Assembly (NCBI GenBank): GCA_029570205.1
Contig: JAKQSI010000084.1
Location: 1-64,000, forward strand
Reading direction: 5' to 3'
DNA from: Candidatus Omnitrophota bacterium
Lineage (GTDB): Bacteria > Hinthialibacterota > Hinthialibacteria > Hinthialibacterales > JAKPRU01
Length of the DNA: 64,000 nucleotides
In this document: positions 9,105-18,164 of the stretch, piece by piece
How the letters are laid out: each line of letters begins with the position of its first letter
How positions within the stretch are numbered: position 1 is the first letter of the stretch
Program-made: the position numbers and the translations under genes
The notes under the pieces: generated by a model
Database searches by the model: none
What the model saw: the letters and a program-made list of their open reading frames with translations, nothing else
Told to the model about the DNA's origin: nothing

Positions 9105-9244
9105 CTTTCGGGAAAGGGTCCGGCTGGGGGAAGAGGAGCCTCTTTGAAAATCCGATTTCTACATCTTTAATGAATTAAACCATCGTTCGGACAAGGTTCC
9201 CCGTTCAGCCGATGCGGTATCGTGGTAAACTGCCTGTGAAGCAA

Positions 9245-9335
9245 GCTGGGGGTGGGACTTGTCCCTGAGAACCGGAAGAAGAGTCCGGTAACCCTTTGAA
9301 CCTGATCCGGGTCATACCGGCGTAGGGAATGCCGT
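9245..9335 (+). promoter_or_regulatory. TPP (thi-box) riboswitch upstream of thiC
   Basis: The conserved thi-box elements occur in order: GGGGGTGGGACTTGTCC then CTGAGA, later ACCCTTTGAACCTGATCCGG, then GTCATACCGGCGTAGGGAA. These match the TPP-binding aptamer, which senses thiamin pyrophosphate. It sits about 75 nt before thiC, a classical target, and is followed by a terminator hairpin at 9362-9392, so control is probably by transcription attenuation. Confidence 0.95.
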
Positions 9336-9361
9336 TCAAGATCGAATCGACTCGCGAGTTG

Positions 9362-9392
9362 AACCGCTTTCCCTGGAAGTAAGCGGTTTTTT
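9362..9392 (+). terminator. Intrinsic terminator of the TPP riboswitch
   Basis: AACCGCTT (9362-9369) pairs perfectly with AAGCGGTT (9381-9388), followed by TTTTATTT. It stands between the aptamer and the thiC Shine-Dalgarno sequence. The natural reading is that thiamin pyrophosphate binding favours this hairpin and stops transcription before thiC. Confidence 0.85.
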
Positions 9393-9409
9393 ATTTGAAA
9401 GGCGATATA

Positions 9410-10729
9410 ATGACAGGTATGAGCACCGATCCGATAAAAGAGGCGAAGACCCAGATCGCCGAAGCCCGTCAGAACCGGATCACCCCGGAGATGCACCTGG
9501 TTGCGGCGGATGAGCGCCTGGACCCTGAAGAAATCCGCGCCGAGGTTGCCCGTGGGCGTATGGTCATCCCTGCTAATCCCAGGCACACAAATCTGCACCC
9601 GATCGGAATCGGAATCGCGGCACGGTGCAAAATCAATGCGAACATCGGTAATTCGCCAACCACGTCAAGCCTGAAAGAAGAGCTTGACAAACTCGACGTC
9701 GCCCTGAAATACGGCGCGGACAGCGTCATGGACCTCTCTACCGGCGGCGAAATCAACCGAATTCGCGATGAGATCATTCGGCACAGCCCCGCTCCGGTCG
9801 GCACGGTTCCCCTGTATCAAATGATGTCCCTGGTCGAGGAGCCGCAGGATCTGACCCCGGAGATCATTCTGGACGTTATCCGTATGCAGGCCGAGCAGGG
9901 GGTGGATTTTATGACACTCCATGCGGGGCTGCTGCATCACCATTTGCCGCTGGTGGAACGTCGATTGACCGGCATTGTCAGCCGTGGGGGCGCGATTGTC
10001 GCCTGCTGGATGAGTTTCCATCAGCGCGAGAATCCCTTGTATACACTATTCGATGAAATCCTGGATATCTGCAGGAAGTATGATGTAACGCTCAGCTTGG
10101 GGGATGGCCTTCGTCCCGGTTGCCTGGCGGATGCGAGCGATGAGGCGCAATTCGCGGAACTGGATGTTTTGGGGGAACTAACCGAGCGTGCCTGGGCGGC
10201 AGGAGTCCAGGCGATGATCGAGGGACCAGGGCATGTGCCGCTCGATCAGATCGCCATGAACGTCGAGCGGGAACGGCAAGTATGCAAGGAAGCACCGTTC
10301 TATGTTTTAGGCCCACTGGTGACCGACATTGCGCCGGGGTATGACCATATCACCTCGGCGATCGGGGCAGCTGTTGCGGCCTATCACGGCGCGGCAATGC
10401 TCTGCTATGTTACTCCCAAAGAGCATTTAGGTTTACCGAACCTGGAGGATGTCAGGCAGGGTGTGATCGCCTATAAGATCGCCGCTCATGCTGCCGATGT
10501 TGCGAGAAAGCGTCCCGGTGCGCGTGACCGCGATGATGAGATCTCCCGTGCCCGTTTCGCCTTTCAATGGAATCGGCAATTTGAACTCTCCGTGGACCCC
10601 GAATTGGCGCAGATCATGCACGATGAATCTTTACCGGGGCAAGAATACAAGATGGCCGATTACTGCTCCATGTGCGGGGCGCGATTCTGCGCCATGAAAC
10701 GCACAAAAACAGCCAATTCCCGGAAATGA
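9410..10729 (+). CDS. thiC: ThiC, phosphomethylpyrimidine synthase
   Basis: A radical SAM enzyme that rearranges aminoimidazole ribotide to hydroxymethylpyrimidine phosphate for thiamin synthesis. The 439 residues carry the unusual C-terminal iron-sulfur motif CSMCGARFC (CxxCx4C) and the core segments [18 protein letters not shown]-type [12 protein letters not shown] and [18 protein letters not shown] at 9395 also opens the frame, but ATG 9410 is seven nt after GAAAGG and is preferred. It is a single gene under the TPP riboswitch, and no other thi gene is in the window. Confidence 0.97.
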   Translation: MTGMSTDPIKEAKTQIAEARQNRITPEMHLVAADERLDPEEIRAEVARGRMVIPANPRHTNLHPIGIGIAARCKINANIGNSPTTSSLKEELDKLDVALKYGADSVMDLSTGGEINRIRDEIIRHSPAPVGTVPLYQMMSLVEEPQDLTPEIILDVIRMQAEQGVDFMTLHAGLLHHHLPLVERRLTGIVSRGGAIVACWMSFHQRENPLYTLFDEILDICRKYDVTLSLGDGLRPGCLADASDEAQFAELDVLGELTERAWAAGVQAMIEGPGHVPLDQIAMNVERERQVCKEAPFYVLGPLVTDIAPGYDHITSAIGAAVAAYHGAAMLCYVTPKEHLGLPNLEDVRQGVIAYKIAAHAADVARKRPGARDRDDEISRARFAFQWNRQFELSVDPELAQIMHDESLPGQEYKMADYCSMCGARFCAMKRTKTANSRK

Positions 10730-10737
10730 GCTACTTG

Positions 10738-10809
10738 CCGGACATGAATGTCCGGGCTATTGTCGTGCCGCCCAAAGGGCGCTTCAAAGCCCGGCATTTC
10801 AATGCCGGG
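10738..10809. repeat. Cluster of palindromes between convergent thiC and glycosyltransferase genes
   Basis: Perfect hairpins CCGGACAT/ATGTCCGG (10738-10755) and CCCGGCATT/AATGCCGGG (10790-10809) flank a smaller GCCC/GGGC hairpin near 10770. The last one covers the stop codon of the glycosyltransferase gene. The set may act as a bidirectional transcription stop between convergent genes, although T-runs are lacking. Confidence 0.65.
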
Positions 10810-12562
10810 TAAATCCCAAATCGCCAACAACCCTCCTCAGTCTGTGTGCATACGTATGCCCCGTGAGAACTGCCCGTTGGCCGCACCGCGCAATCTCTCT
10901 CCGGCGTTCCGGGTGGGCTAAGTAGAATTCAACTTTCTCTTTCAGTTCCCCAGGTGTCCGAAAAACGTCCAGTTCCTCTCCAACCCGAAAACTGTCCTCG
11001 AACGCCGGAGTGTATTCCGACAAAAGAAATCCCCCACATGCCATGACATCATATACCCGTAAAATGAGGGAACGTTCGCATTGCAAATGGAAGAGGTTGA
11101 TATTGATCTCGCTGGACGCATAAATGGCTGCCGTTTCAGTCGGATAGTAAGTTCCTCGACCGGCATAATGATTGGTGAGTGCACCGACTCGTGTGGTATC
11201 CGCCCACGCGGAGTCGCCGAAAATGATCAGGGGCGATCCGATCAGAGCGTTCAGGTACCAGAGATGTCTTTGTATGGTGGCGGTTTCCTCGATCATCTTC
11301 AGCAGAAGTCCCGGGCTACCGATACGGGAAAGATCCACTCTGTCGGGGATTTCCTTTTTCAACCAATCGGCTCCGAATTCCAGGAGGCCATCCTTCAGTT
11401 GTTGAAAAACTCTGCCGACTCCCGGACACACCCGTTCCATCTGGTCGAAATAACGCTCCACACCGCGATTGAATCCGGATGAGCCGACAAATGTGACGGC
11501 ATACCTGGGCGAATCTGTCGGAGTGGAAGGCGCGCGAAGAGCCGCCGCAGGCGGCAACATACGGCGGCCCTTGTATCCCATCGCTTCCAGGCGTTTGCCG
11601 TGGCCCGGATCGAACACGTAGACACGGTCAAGAAGGCTCCAGGTTTCCGGATTCGGGTCATACCAGTCAGGGTCTTCCAGGAAATACAGCGCCTGCGGGA
11701 TACCGGATTCCGCCACAGCCTTCTCCGCAGCCGGCGGGAGCGCTCCTCGATTCAAACCCAATAGGAATCCCGGCTTCGTTCCTTCCAGGAAATGAGTCCA
11801 TTCCGGCGGAGAGCAGAGGAATCGGAATCGGGCATCGCTCGATGATCGTGCTGTAGATTTGAAATCCAGTGATCCTGCGCTTTCCAGCATGGCCGGAAAA
11901 AACATCGCCGTCGTCGGGGGACCGTGCATCCAGATGTCAACAGAGCGGGAATCCATCGGTATGCGCGGCTCGGATTCCCGTGCCCGTTGGCGTGCCTCTC
12001 GGGTCAAATCCTCCAACTCCGCAAGGAGTTCCTCGCTCCGTTCAATTCCCATAATCCATTTCCAGGGTGCATGGAAAAAACCCGCGACGTTGCGGATCAA
12101 CGACAGAAAGCGGTTCCGGCATTCGGGACCGAGGATCAACAGGCATCGCTGCGAAGAGAGGATTTCCGTCCAATCGGTGACTTCCAGGCTTAACGCGAAT
12201 AACTCTTCGTCCGGCTCCAGGACAATCAGCCGGGAAAACGGTTGTTTAACGGCTAAGGCCGGCACATATCCAAGTCCAGGCCGCCAAATCGCCACCGGTG
12301 TGCTTTCATCCGAGGCGATTCTGTTCAAGGAGTCTTGTGCCCGGAGAGAGGGTATAACGGGACCGTGAATCCATTTCCCCTCACACAAGCCTGAAGTGCG
12401 ACATAGATACTGCGATCCAAGTGGCGAAAGCCGAAACCGTGGTTTCTGCCTTCCCGACCGAAGATTGTCCAGGATACGTCGGACACGTCGTTCCTCCGAA
12501 GGGTAAAAATGTCCCAGGCAAGACAGGTTATTCCCGAATGGAGAAGGGGCTTTTTCAGACAA
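10799..12562 (-). CDS. CgeB-like glycosyltransferase, putative flagellin glycosylation
   Basis: A 587-residue cytoplasmic protein. The C-terminal 200 residues match the CgeB / Glyco_trans_1_2 type: YAVTFVGSSGFNRGVERYFDQM, then INLFHLQCERSLILRVYDVMACGGFLLSEYTPAFEDSF, then a helical tail with YLAHPERRREIA. The N-terminal half is less conserved and may be the DUF3880-like domain. No membrane segment or signal peptide is visible. It lies on the same strand just downstream of flaG and flagellin, and such enzymes often modify flagellin; that role is inferred from position only. Confidence 0.72.
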   Translation of the reverse strand: MSEKAPSPFGNNLSCLGHFYPSEERRVRRILDNLRSGRQKPRFRLSPLGSQYLCRTSGLCEGKWIHGPVIPSLRAQDSLNRIASDESTPVAIWRPGLGYVPALAVKQPFSRLIVLEPDEELFALSLEVTDWTEILSSQRCLLILGPECRNRFLSLIRNVAGFFHAPWKWIMGIERSEELLAELEDLTREARQRARESEPRIPMDSRSVDIWMHGPPTTAMFFPAMLESAGSLDFKSTARSSSDARFRFLCSPPEWTHFLEGTKPGFLLGLNRGALPPAAEKAVAESGIPQALYFLEDPDWYDPNPETWSLLDRVYVFDPGHGKRLEAMGYKGRRMLPPAAALRAPSTPTDSPRYAVTFVGSSGFNRGVERYFDQMERVCPGVGRVFQQLKDGLLEFGADWLKKEIPDRVDLSRIGSPGLLLKMIEETATIQRHLWYLNALIGSPLIIFGDSAWADTTRVGALTNHYAGRGTYYPTETAAIYASSEININLFHLQCERSLILRVYDVMACGGFLLSEYTPAFEDSFRVGEELDVFRTPGELKEKVEFYLAHPERRREIARCGQRAVLTGHTYAHRLRRVVGDLGFTRH

Positions 12563-12691
12563 CTTCTCGGGCTCCGAATTGTTTGTGCGGATGAGACACT
12601 ATAGAACTTCAGGAAGGAGGACTCTACTGAGGGACAAAAAGATACCCCCGCCCGGCAAGGGTTGTTGAGAGGAAAATCGCGGGCAATTTGG

Positions 12692-12732
12692 AGCACAGAG
12701 CCGACCGGCTGCGGAGCCAGTGGCTCTGTGCT
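12692..12732 (-). terminator. Hairpin downstream of flaG (possible terminator)
   Basis: AGCACAGAGCC (12692-12702) pairs perfectly with GGCTCTGTGCT (12722-12732), an 11-bp stem after the flaG stop. No run of T follows on the minus strand, so termination is possible but not assured. It separates flaG from the glycosyltransferase gene. Confidence 0.5.
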
Positions 12733-12784
12733 TCATTCTACGGAAATTCAGCCGGCATACGAATTCTCAATTTACTCATCGGGT

Positions 12785-13153
12785 TCATGCTTCCTGATCC
12801 AATACTTTTCCGAGAAAAGAATGGAGGTTTTCCAGCATATTCACCAGCTGTTCAGGCGGCACTTCCCGAATCACCTCGTTGGTCTCATTGTCAATTACGG
12901 AAACAATGGGTCTTTGCATACGATTCAACTGAATCCTGACTCGTTTGCTCACGATATCCGTTTGGGGAGCCTCCGGTTCCTGCCGGAGAGCTGAGGAAGC
13001 CCGGATGCTCCGGTCGGAAGAGCCAAAACGAGGTGCCGTTGATTTGAGAAAGTCGTATTCCCCGGATTGCGCTTGCCCGGTTTTTTGCACAAAGAAGTCT
13101 TCTTCCGATAGAGCGAACGGAGAAGAGATGGATTGAATGGCTTGAATCTGCAT
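12785..13153 (-). CDS. flaG: FlaG-family flagellar protein
   Basis: A 122-residue protein whose C-terminal 60 residues fit the FlaG domain (RPIVSVIDNETNEVIREVPPEQLVNMLENL). FlaG proteins accompany flagellin genes and affect filament length; their exact biochemical role is not settled. The N-terminal half is variable and low in conservation, as is usual. The gene follows flagellin by 93 nt on the same strand. Its AAGGAGG ribosome-binding site falls inside a small hairpin (13159-13178). Confidence 0.85.
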   Translation of the reverse strand: MQIQAIQSISSPFALSEEDFFVQKTGQAQSGEYDFLKSTAPRFGSSDRSIRASSALRQEPEAPQTDIVSKRVRIQLNRMQRPIVSVIDNETNEVIREVPPEQLVNMLENLHSFLGKVLDQEA

Positions 13154-13158
13154 TGGAA

Positions 13159-13220
13159 TGCCCTCCTTTGTAAGGGCATTTTGCGGGGGAGGGATCAGGC
13201 TGCGAGTCGAGCCTGATCCC
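13159..13220 (-). promoter_or_regulatory. Two hairpins between flagellin and flaG, one covering the flaG RBS
   Basis: On the minus strand the flagellin stop is followed by an 11-bp stem, GGGATCAGGCT (13191-13201) with AGCCTGATCCC (13210-13220). A second short hairpin follows, TGCCCT...AGGGCA (13159-13178), whose loop and arm contain the AAGGAGG of flaG. The first could be a weak terminator or mRNA-end stabiliser that sets the flagellin to FlaG ratio, and the second could limit flaG translation. Confidence 0.6.
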
Positions 13221-13246
13221 TACCCACGCCCCCTATTTTTCGCCGG

Positions 13247-15763
13247 TTAGCCGAGCAGGGAGAGGAAGCTCTGCTGAATGTAATTGGCTTGCGCCAACAC
13301 AGAGGTTCCGGCCTGCAGGAGAACCTGGTTCTTCGTGAATTCCGTGCTTTCTCGGGCAATATCAGTGTCCTTGAGTCTTGAGTACGATGCCGTCAAGTTC
13401 TCAGAGGTCACCGACAGATTGGAGACCGTGGCTTCCAGGCGGTTGGTCGCTGCGCCGAGCAGGGACCGGGTCTTGTTGACCTGATCCAAGGCCTCGTCGA
13501 TGATCCGCAGCCCTTCGTCCACACCCTCTATTGTGGTGATATCGATGTCTTCCACGGTTCGGCCGGACCCGCGTCCGAATCCGAGGTTGTCGGCACGCAG
13601 ATCGCCGATCGCATTGCGGAACCGCTGCCCTGCATACGCGCCGATGTGGTAGTTCATCGACTTGTTGACCGTCGAAATGATGATCGTAGTTCCGGAATCG
13701 GCGAGGCCTGTGGAGGACTTGGTTACATCCAGAATGGCGTCAAAGTCCACGGTGACGAACTTCGCCTGGCCGGTGGTTTGTGCCCCGCTGATGAAGACAA
13801 CATCCTGGTCGCCGTTCTGGAATGTCACGCTGGCTCCACCATTCAGCTGTCCCACGAATTCCTTCGCCTGGGTTTCCAGGACGTCGTTTCCGATGGTCAA
13901 TCCGCTGCCTACACGCAGGGTGACCTGCGGAGTCGGGACACCGTCCACGGTCGATTGTGGCCCGTACAGAGTGACCACCTGGCCGGCCTCGACTCGGACC
14001 GCGTCCCCGCCATTGATACTGAGCGTGGCGGATTCCGCAAAGCCTTCCAATTTCAGCTCCGCATCATCCTGCAGGGTGACGTGGTTTGTAACGTCTTGGA
14101 AGAAGGTCAGAGTGAACGTAGACTGCGATCCGGTAATGCCGATATCGTCGGTCAGACGGAAGGTCGCGCTGTTCGTATAAGTGAACTGCGACAGGCTGAA
14201 ACGGGACACATCGCCATCGGCAATGTTCAGGGTTCCGGCGAACGCCGTATAGGACCGGGTTCGATAGTTGATCTCTTCGATCAGCCCGGAGATCGACTGG
14301 AACCGGAAGTCGTTGTAAGCCGTGTCCGTGGAGGCGGTCAGCGTCGTGTCGAGCGTATAGGTGGCGGAGAACGTGGTTCCGTCAATCTCCGTTCCGGTGA
14401 GTGTGATCGTACTGTCGTTGAACAGTGTCACACCGCCCGTGTACACGCCCTCAACAAACGTTCCGTTGATAACAGCCGCTGTGTTGACTGCGCCCAGAGA
14501 CGCGGTTCGTTTCATCAGTGCGCCGTTTGTATCAAGCCACTGAATCATGCTTTCCGTGGATCGCTGTTGGGCCGAGACAACATCTTCCACAGCAATGTTG
14601 AAGCTGCCGGTATCGAAAGTCGAACCGGTGATTGCCGACAGGCTATTTCCGATCTGCCCCCCACCGGACAGAATGGAGACATTTCCAATCGCGGCCCGTG
14701 TGACCCCGATTGCCTGGGCAGCCAGCTCTCCATTTCGGCTGTTTCGTGTGACGGAAATGGAGATACTTGCCTCCGAGAATGTCTCGGTCGTATTGCGAAG
14801 AAGAATCCGGCCCGCATTCGCATCGGCTCCGAAAGTGGCTGTGATGTGATAGTTGGACGGAACGGCTGCCGCGCTTCCGAAATAGGCATTCTCCGCATCG
14901 CGGATCGCCTTGTTGATCGCGCTCAACAGATCGGAGATATGATAGCTGGCGGCCACGGAGATGGATCCGACGAATCGCTGGACACCATCAGAAAGAACTC
15001 CTTCAAAAACGATCGAGTCGCCGGAGTACAGCGAGACGCCTTGAAAATAGGCGCTCGTTAAAACCGTTGACGTTGACGCATTCGCACCGTCGATGGTCGC
15101 GGTTGAGGTCCAATGTCCCAACGATACCGCGATATCGGTCTGATTGCGCGTGCCCATATTGATGGTCTGCGCTGTCAATTGGGTTTCGCCTGCGACAATT
15201 TGCGCGGAACCGACTTCAGTTCGGTGAATGTTAAGGAAGGACAAACCACCGTCCAACGTGCTGGCAACCGGAGATTGGTCGATCCGAACGCCGACATAAT
15301 CCTGACCGTCGATCAGGTTGCTTTTGATCTCGAAATCTCCATTGAGCAGATAGTTGGTATTGAACTGGGTGGTGTTGGCAATTCGGTTGATCTCGTCAAT
15401 GCTTTGGAAGATTTCATCCTGAAGCGCCTGACGAGCCTGGATGTCGTTTACGCCGGTGTTACCGGCCTGAATGGCAAGAACTCTCATGCGGGTCAGGCGG
15501 TTGGTAACTTCTTCCAGCGCGCCTTCTGCCACATTGATCAGGTTGATGCCGTCCTGGGCATTCTCGACCGCACGGTTGATACCGGAAAACTGGGCTTTCA
15601 AACGAGAGGATACGGTCATCCCGGCGGCGTCATCACCCGCACGGTTGATGCGTAATCCGGAAGACAATCGTTCGATGGATTTCTGTATCCTGATCCCGGT
15701 GTTGTCGAGGTTTCGGTTGGCGTTAATTGCAGCGATGTTGTTTACTACACGAGTGATACTCAT
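13247..15763 (-). CDS. fliC: Flagellin, unusually large (838 aa)
   Basis: The filament subunit of the bacterial flagellum. The N-terminal D0/D1 region is canonical (INANRNLDNTGIRIQKSIERLSSG..INRAGDDAAGM..LKAQ), as is the C-terminal one (SVTSENLTASYSRLKDTDIA...QAGTSVLAQANYIQQSFLSLLG). About 550 residues of Thr/Ser-rich, beta-predicted variable domain lie between them, making the protein nearly twice the length of common flagellins. AAGGAGG stands seven nt before the ATG. A sigma-28 promoter lies about 340 nt upstream. The large surface domain and adjacent glycosyltransferase suggest a glycosylated filament, which is an inference. Confidence 0.95.
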   Translation of the reverse strand: MSITRVVNNIAAINANRNLDNTGIRIQKSIERLSSGLRINRAGDDAAGMTVSSRLKAQFSGINRAVENAQDGINLINVAEGALEEVTNRLTRMRVLAIQAGNTGVNDIQARQALQDEIFQSIDEINRIANTTQFNTNYLLNGDFEIKSNLIDGQDYVGVRIDQSPVASTLDGGLSFLNIHRTEVGSAQIVAGETQLTAQTINMGTRNQTDIAVSLGHWTSTATIDGANASTSTVLTSAYFQGVSLYSGDSIVFEGVLSDGVQRFVGSISVAASYHISDLLSAINKAIRDAENAYFGSAAAVPSNYHITATFGADANAGRILLRNTTETFSEASISISVTRNSRNGELAAQAIGVTRAAIGNVSILSGGGQIGNSLSAITGSTFDTGSFNIAVEDVVSAQQRSTESMIQWLDTNGALMKRTASLGAVNTAAVINGTFVEGVYTGGVTLFNDSTITLTGTEIDGTTFSATYTLDTTLTASTDTAYNDFRFQSISGLIEEINYRTRSYTAFAGTLNIADGDVSRFSLSQFTYTNSATFRLTDDIGITGSQSTFTLTFFQDVTNHVTLQDDAELKLEGFAESATLSINGGDAVRVEAGQVVTLYGPQSTVDGVPTPQVTLRVGSGLTIGNDVLETQAKEFVGQLNGGASVTFQNGDQDVVFISGAQTTGQAKFVTVDFDAILDVTKSSTGLADSGTTIIISTVNKSMNYHIGAYAGQRFRNAIGDLRADNLGFGRGSGRTVEDIDITTIEGVDEGLRIIDEALDQVNKTRSLLGAATNRLEATVSNLSVTSENLTASYSRLKDTDIARESTEFTKNQVLLQAGTSVLAQANYIQQSFLSLLG

Positions 15764-16105
15764 TGTTTCTTCCTCCTTGAAGGCGGGTTCGGCATCCCTG
15801 CCGAACTTGTTCCGGGGGGTGCTCCCGGTGGGTGATTGTGAGAGTCTTTGCCGGGTTTACTCGCCGGGTCGTGACCCCCATTGAGTTCCCTTTTTGTGGC
15901 GGGTGACACTCAACCTGGGTGTTTTAAGGGGATTCGCCCAAACCCCTTAGCCGCTTCACCGGCTCGGAACTCCGATCTCCGCCGGTAATTTGGCGTTTCT
16001 TAATTCATACATCCCTCCCTTCTACGTTAACACCGGCGCTCCGATGCCGGCGTTTCTGTTTTTTTTCATAGTTTCCCGTTCACTCCGCAATTTCTCTGTG
16101 AAAAA

Positions 16106-16132
16106 TTATCGGCGGAGGCGCCTACTTCTTGA
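16106..16132 (-). promoter_or_regulatory. Sigma-28 (FliA) promoter for flagellin, with a ~335-nt leader
   Basis: On the minus strand a perfect GCCGATAA -10 box (16106-16113) is preceded after 11 nt by TCAAGAAG (16125-16132), close to the TAAAGTTT -35 box. Transcription would start near 16098, leaving about 335 nt before the flagellin ATG at 15763. The leader (15764-16098) contains GC-rich hairpins and a short open frame at 15956-16012 preceded by GGGAGGG. No other gene lies in this stretch. Confidence 0.8.
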
Positions 16133-16274
16133 GATACATGTATTGAAGATTTTCTGTCGTCGGGTCACATGCTATCTGTCAAAAGGGGGGCAGCGCATGA
16201 AAAAGTCTCAGGTGGGCCATTTTGGCACAGGTGTTATTCCGGAGAATCGCAACCAATCTACGTTTTAATCTGTT

Positions 16275-17000
16275 CTACTCTGCGATTTTAACAGCAACGA
16301 TCAGAAATCGTTTTGTTTGCCCAATTTCTTCCGTGTTCCCGGCATTCATCAGGGTCTTTCCGGGCAGGGTGGAACGGAGCCTTTCACCATCCGCCGAAAG
16401 CCAGAGTTCTACACCCCCGATGGCTTTCCAATCGGTGCGAGTCACGGTCATGGGCGAGGAGAGAAGATCGGGTGGCTGGGCGGATACTTTGGGCGGATGG
16501 GTGACCTCCATCGCGCCTTGTTGTCCGGCCAGGAATTCGCGTCGCACTGCCGGTTCGCCCTCATCTCGACACACCGAGACTCTGGCTTTAACGATTCCTC
16601 GAGCCGCATCCGCCGCCAGGGTTTCTACGACCAGGTAATGACCGGGGACTACCTGGACAACGGTCTGCTCTCCCGGCCAGGCCACAACGTGAAGCGTGTT
16701 CCATAAAGAATAAGTTGTATAGTTGAACTTGTGTTGCAGAACATCACACATATCATCCAGGTCCGGTGGAAGCGTGCCTACAACGCCGGCTTTCTGGCCG
16801 AGCAGCACCCGGACCTCCAAATCCAGATCGGCCCCGAAATCATCCACCGTCAACGGTTGATCCTCCTGTGGTTGCGATGCTGGTTGCCCTGCCTGGGGAG
16901 CAGAGGATGGCTCGGAGGGGGCAACCGGCTTTTCTTGCCCGAAGGCGGGCAGAATTGTCACGATACATGTAAAAAAAACGGCAACAATTTGTTTATTCAT
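16275..17000 (-). CDS. Secreted protein of unknown function
   Basis: The 241 residues start with a Sec signal peptide (MNKQIVAVFFTCIVTILPAFGQ), followed by a Pro/Gln/Ser-rich linker of about 35 residues and a globular domain with no motif I recognise. ATG at 16998-17000 was chosen over an upstream start at 17039 because GGAG precedes it and the signal peptide begins there. The C-terminal half (VTRTDWKAIGGVELWLS, LIVAVKIAE) resembles type II/III secretion or curli-type accessory strands only weakly. It is convergent with nothing and lies beside the AEC permease on the same strand. Confidence 0.6.
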   Translation of the reverse strand: MNKQIVAVFFTCIVTILPAFGQEKPVAPSEPSSAPQAGQPASQPQEDQPLTVDDFGADLDLEVRVLLGQKAGVVGTLPPDLDDMCDVLQHKFNYTTYSLWNTLHVVAWPGEQTVVQVVPGHYLVVETLAADAARGIVKARVSVCRDEGEPAVRREFLAGQQGAMEVTHPPKVSAQPPDLLSSPMTVTRTDWKAIGGVELWLSADGERLRSTLPGKTLMNAGNTEEIGQTKRFLIVAVKIAE

Positions 17001-17067
17001 GGGATAATCTCCTGATCTCACCCAACGGCCAGAACTCATACTAAAATAGAAGCAAACCCCATTCCTA

Positions 17068-18015
17068 TTATACCAGGAATTTGCACAGGATCGGGATAGT
17101 TACGCAGCAGATCAGGGAGGAGAGAACAATGCACAGGGCAACATATCGCCGGTCTGGAGGTTGCCCATAATAGGCGGTGAATACACAGGCAATGGCAGCA
17201 GTCGGCATGGCGGTTTGAAGGATGAGCAAATTCCCCAGGGCCGGGCCGATAGGCATGATATGCACAAGAAGAACTCCAATTATGGGCGAGAGAACCAGTT
17301 TCAGGGCTGTTGCAATTCCGGCGGCAAAAAGGATCTGGGCGGAACTCAATAATTCAAAAAGATGCAGTCCCCTACCGATCAAAAATCCCAGCAGCAAGAA
17401 TGTCAGCGGCATAGCGGCCTGCGCGGAAGGCGACAGGATTTTCGGGATGGTTTCCGCCAATCCGACCCGCAACAGCCCCAGCGCAAATCCAAGCAGCCCA
17501 AAGCACGCCACGGGCACGGTGAGCATTTCAAAAAGCCGTTCCGGAAAAGACATCTTCTGGCTTCCGAGGTACATCCCCAGAACGGCCACAATCACAAGCG
17601 CAACATGGTATATGTTCGCAGCAGTCTCCGTGGCAATGCCGGTCTCACCGGTTAATGGGGAAAGCATTTGCGGCGGGATCAGGAAAGGATGTGCCAAAAG
17701 GATCGTCATCAAAATGAGCGAATGAGCTTTCTGGGATAAATGAAACATCCTCAAAACAAATGAGGAGACAATCCAGAGGGCGGCAGTATGAAAGAAAAAG
17801 AAGAAAAGAACCAGCCCCAGATCCTTGTCCACTTGCATGGGCCGCGCCAAATTGAACAATAGATATACCGGAAGGAAAAAGAACAGGAGGCAAATCGCCA
17901 CGGTCCGGTCTTCCATGCGCTGAGAAAAACGGCCGAATAAAATACCCAACAGGACCGGGAGAAGGACTGAGCCGAGCGATTGAACAAGCGCTATGAGCGT
18001 CGAAATAAAAGTCAT
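17068..18015 (-). CDS. AEC-family transporter (auxin efflux carrier fold)
   Basis: A 315-residue inner-membrane protein with about ten hydrophobic segments. It has the two-fold repeat layout of the auxin efflux carrier family and motifs such as VLLPVLLGILFGR near the N-terminus and LQTAMPTAAIACVFTAYYG near the C-terminus. Bacterial members export or import organic acids such as malate, but the substrate here is unknown. The gene is 67 nt from the secreted-protein gene downstream and divergent from uvrA. Confidence 0.8.
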   Translation of the reverse strand: MTFISTLIALVQSLGSVLLPVLLGILFGRFSQRMEDRTVAICLLFFFLPVYLLFNLARPMQVDKDLGLVLFFFFFHTAALWIVSSFVLRMFHLSQKAHSLILMTILLAHPFLIPPQMLSPLTGETGIATETAANIYHVALVIVAVLGMYLGSQKMSFPERLFEMLTVPVACFGLLGFALGLLRVGLAETIPKILSPSAQAAMPLTFLLLGFLIGRGLHLFELLSSAQILFAAGIATALKLVLSPIIGVLLVHIMPIGPALGNLLILQTAMPTAAIACVFTAYYGQPPDRRYVALCIVLSSLICCVTIPILCKFLV

Positions 18016-18164
18016 TTCGTTTCTGTTCGAGATCGACCCTCTAACAACCCTGTGTGTTCGGAACGGATCGGTCTCGGGCTGTACCGAAGTTGTGTTGTTG
18101 GAACGTGTTATATCGTTTCAGGACTCCACCGCGCGAACAACCGGAGTCCCCGGTAAAAGGTAAC

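Noticed and set aside
8784-9178. Three overlapping plus-strand ORFs of 113-128 aa rich in repeated LECGSAAAA/MPWSAAAQLPPL.
   Set aside because: They are the three frames of the 44-nt tandem repeat; period and lack of stops explain them, and no ribosome-binding site or conserved start is present.
13646-15061. 471-aa plus-strand ORF antisense to flagellin.
   Set aside because: The flagellin frame on the other strand is certain; the antisense frame is an artefact of its GC-rich codon use and has no homology I recognise.
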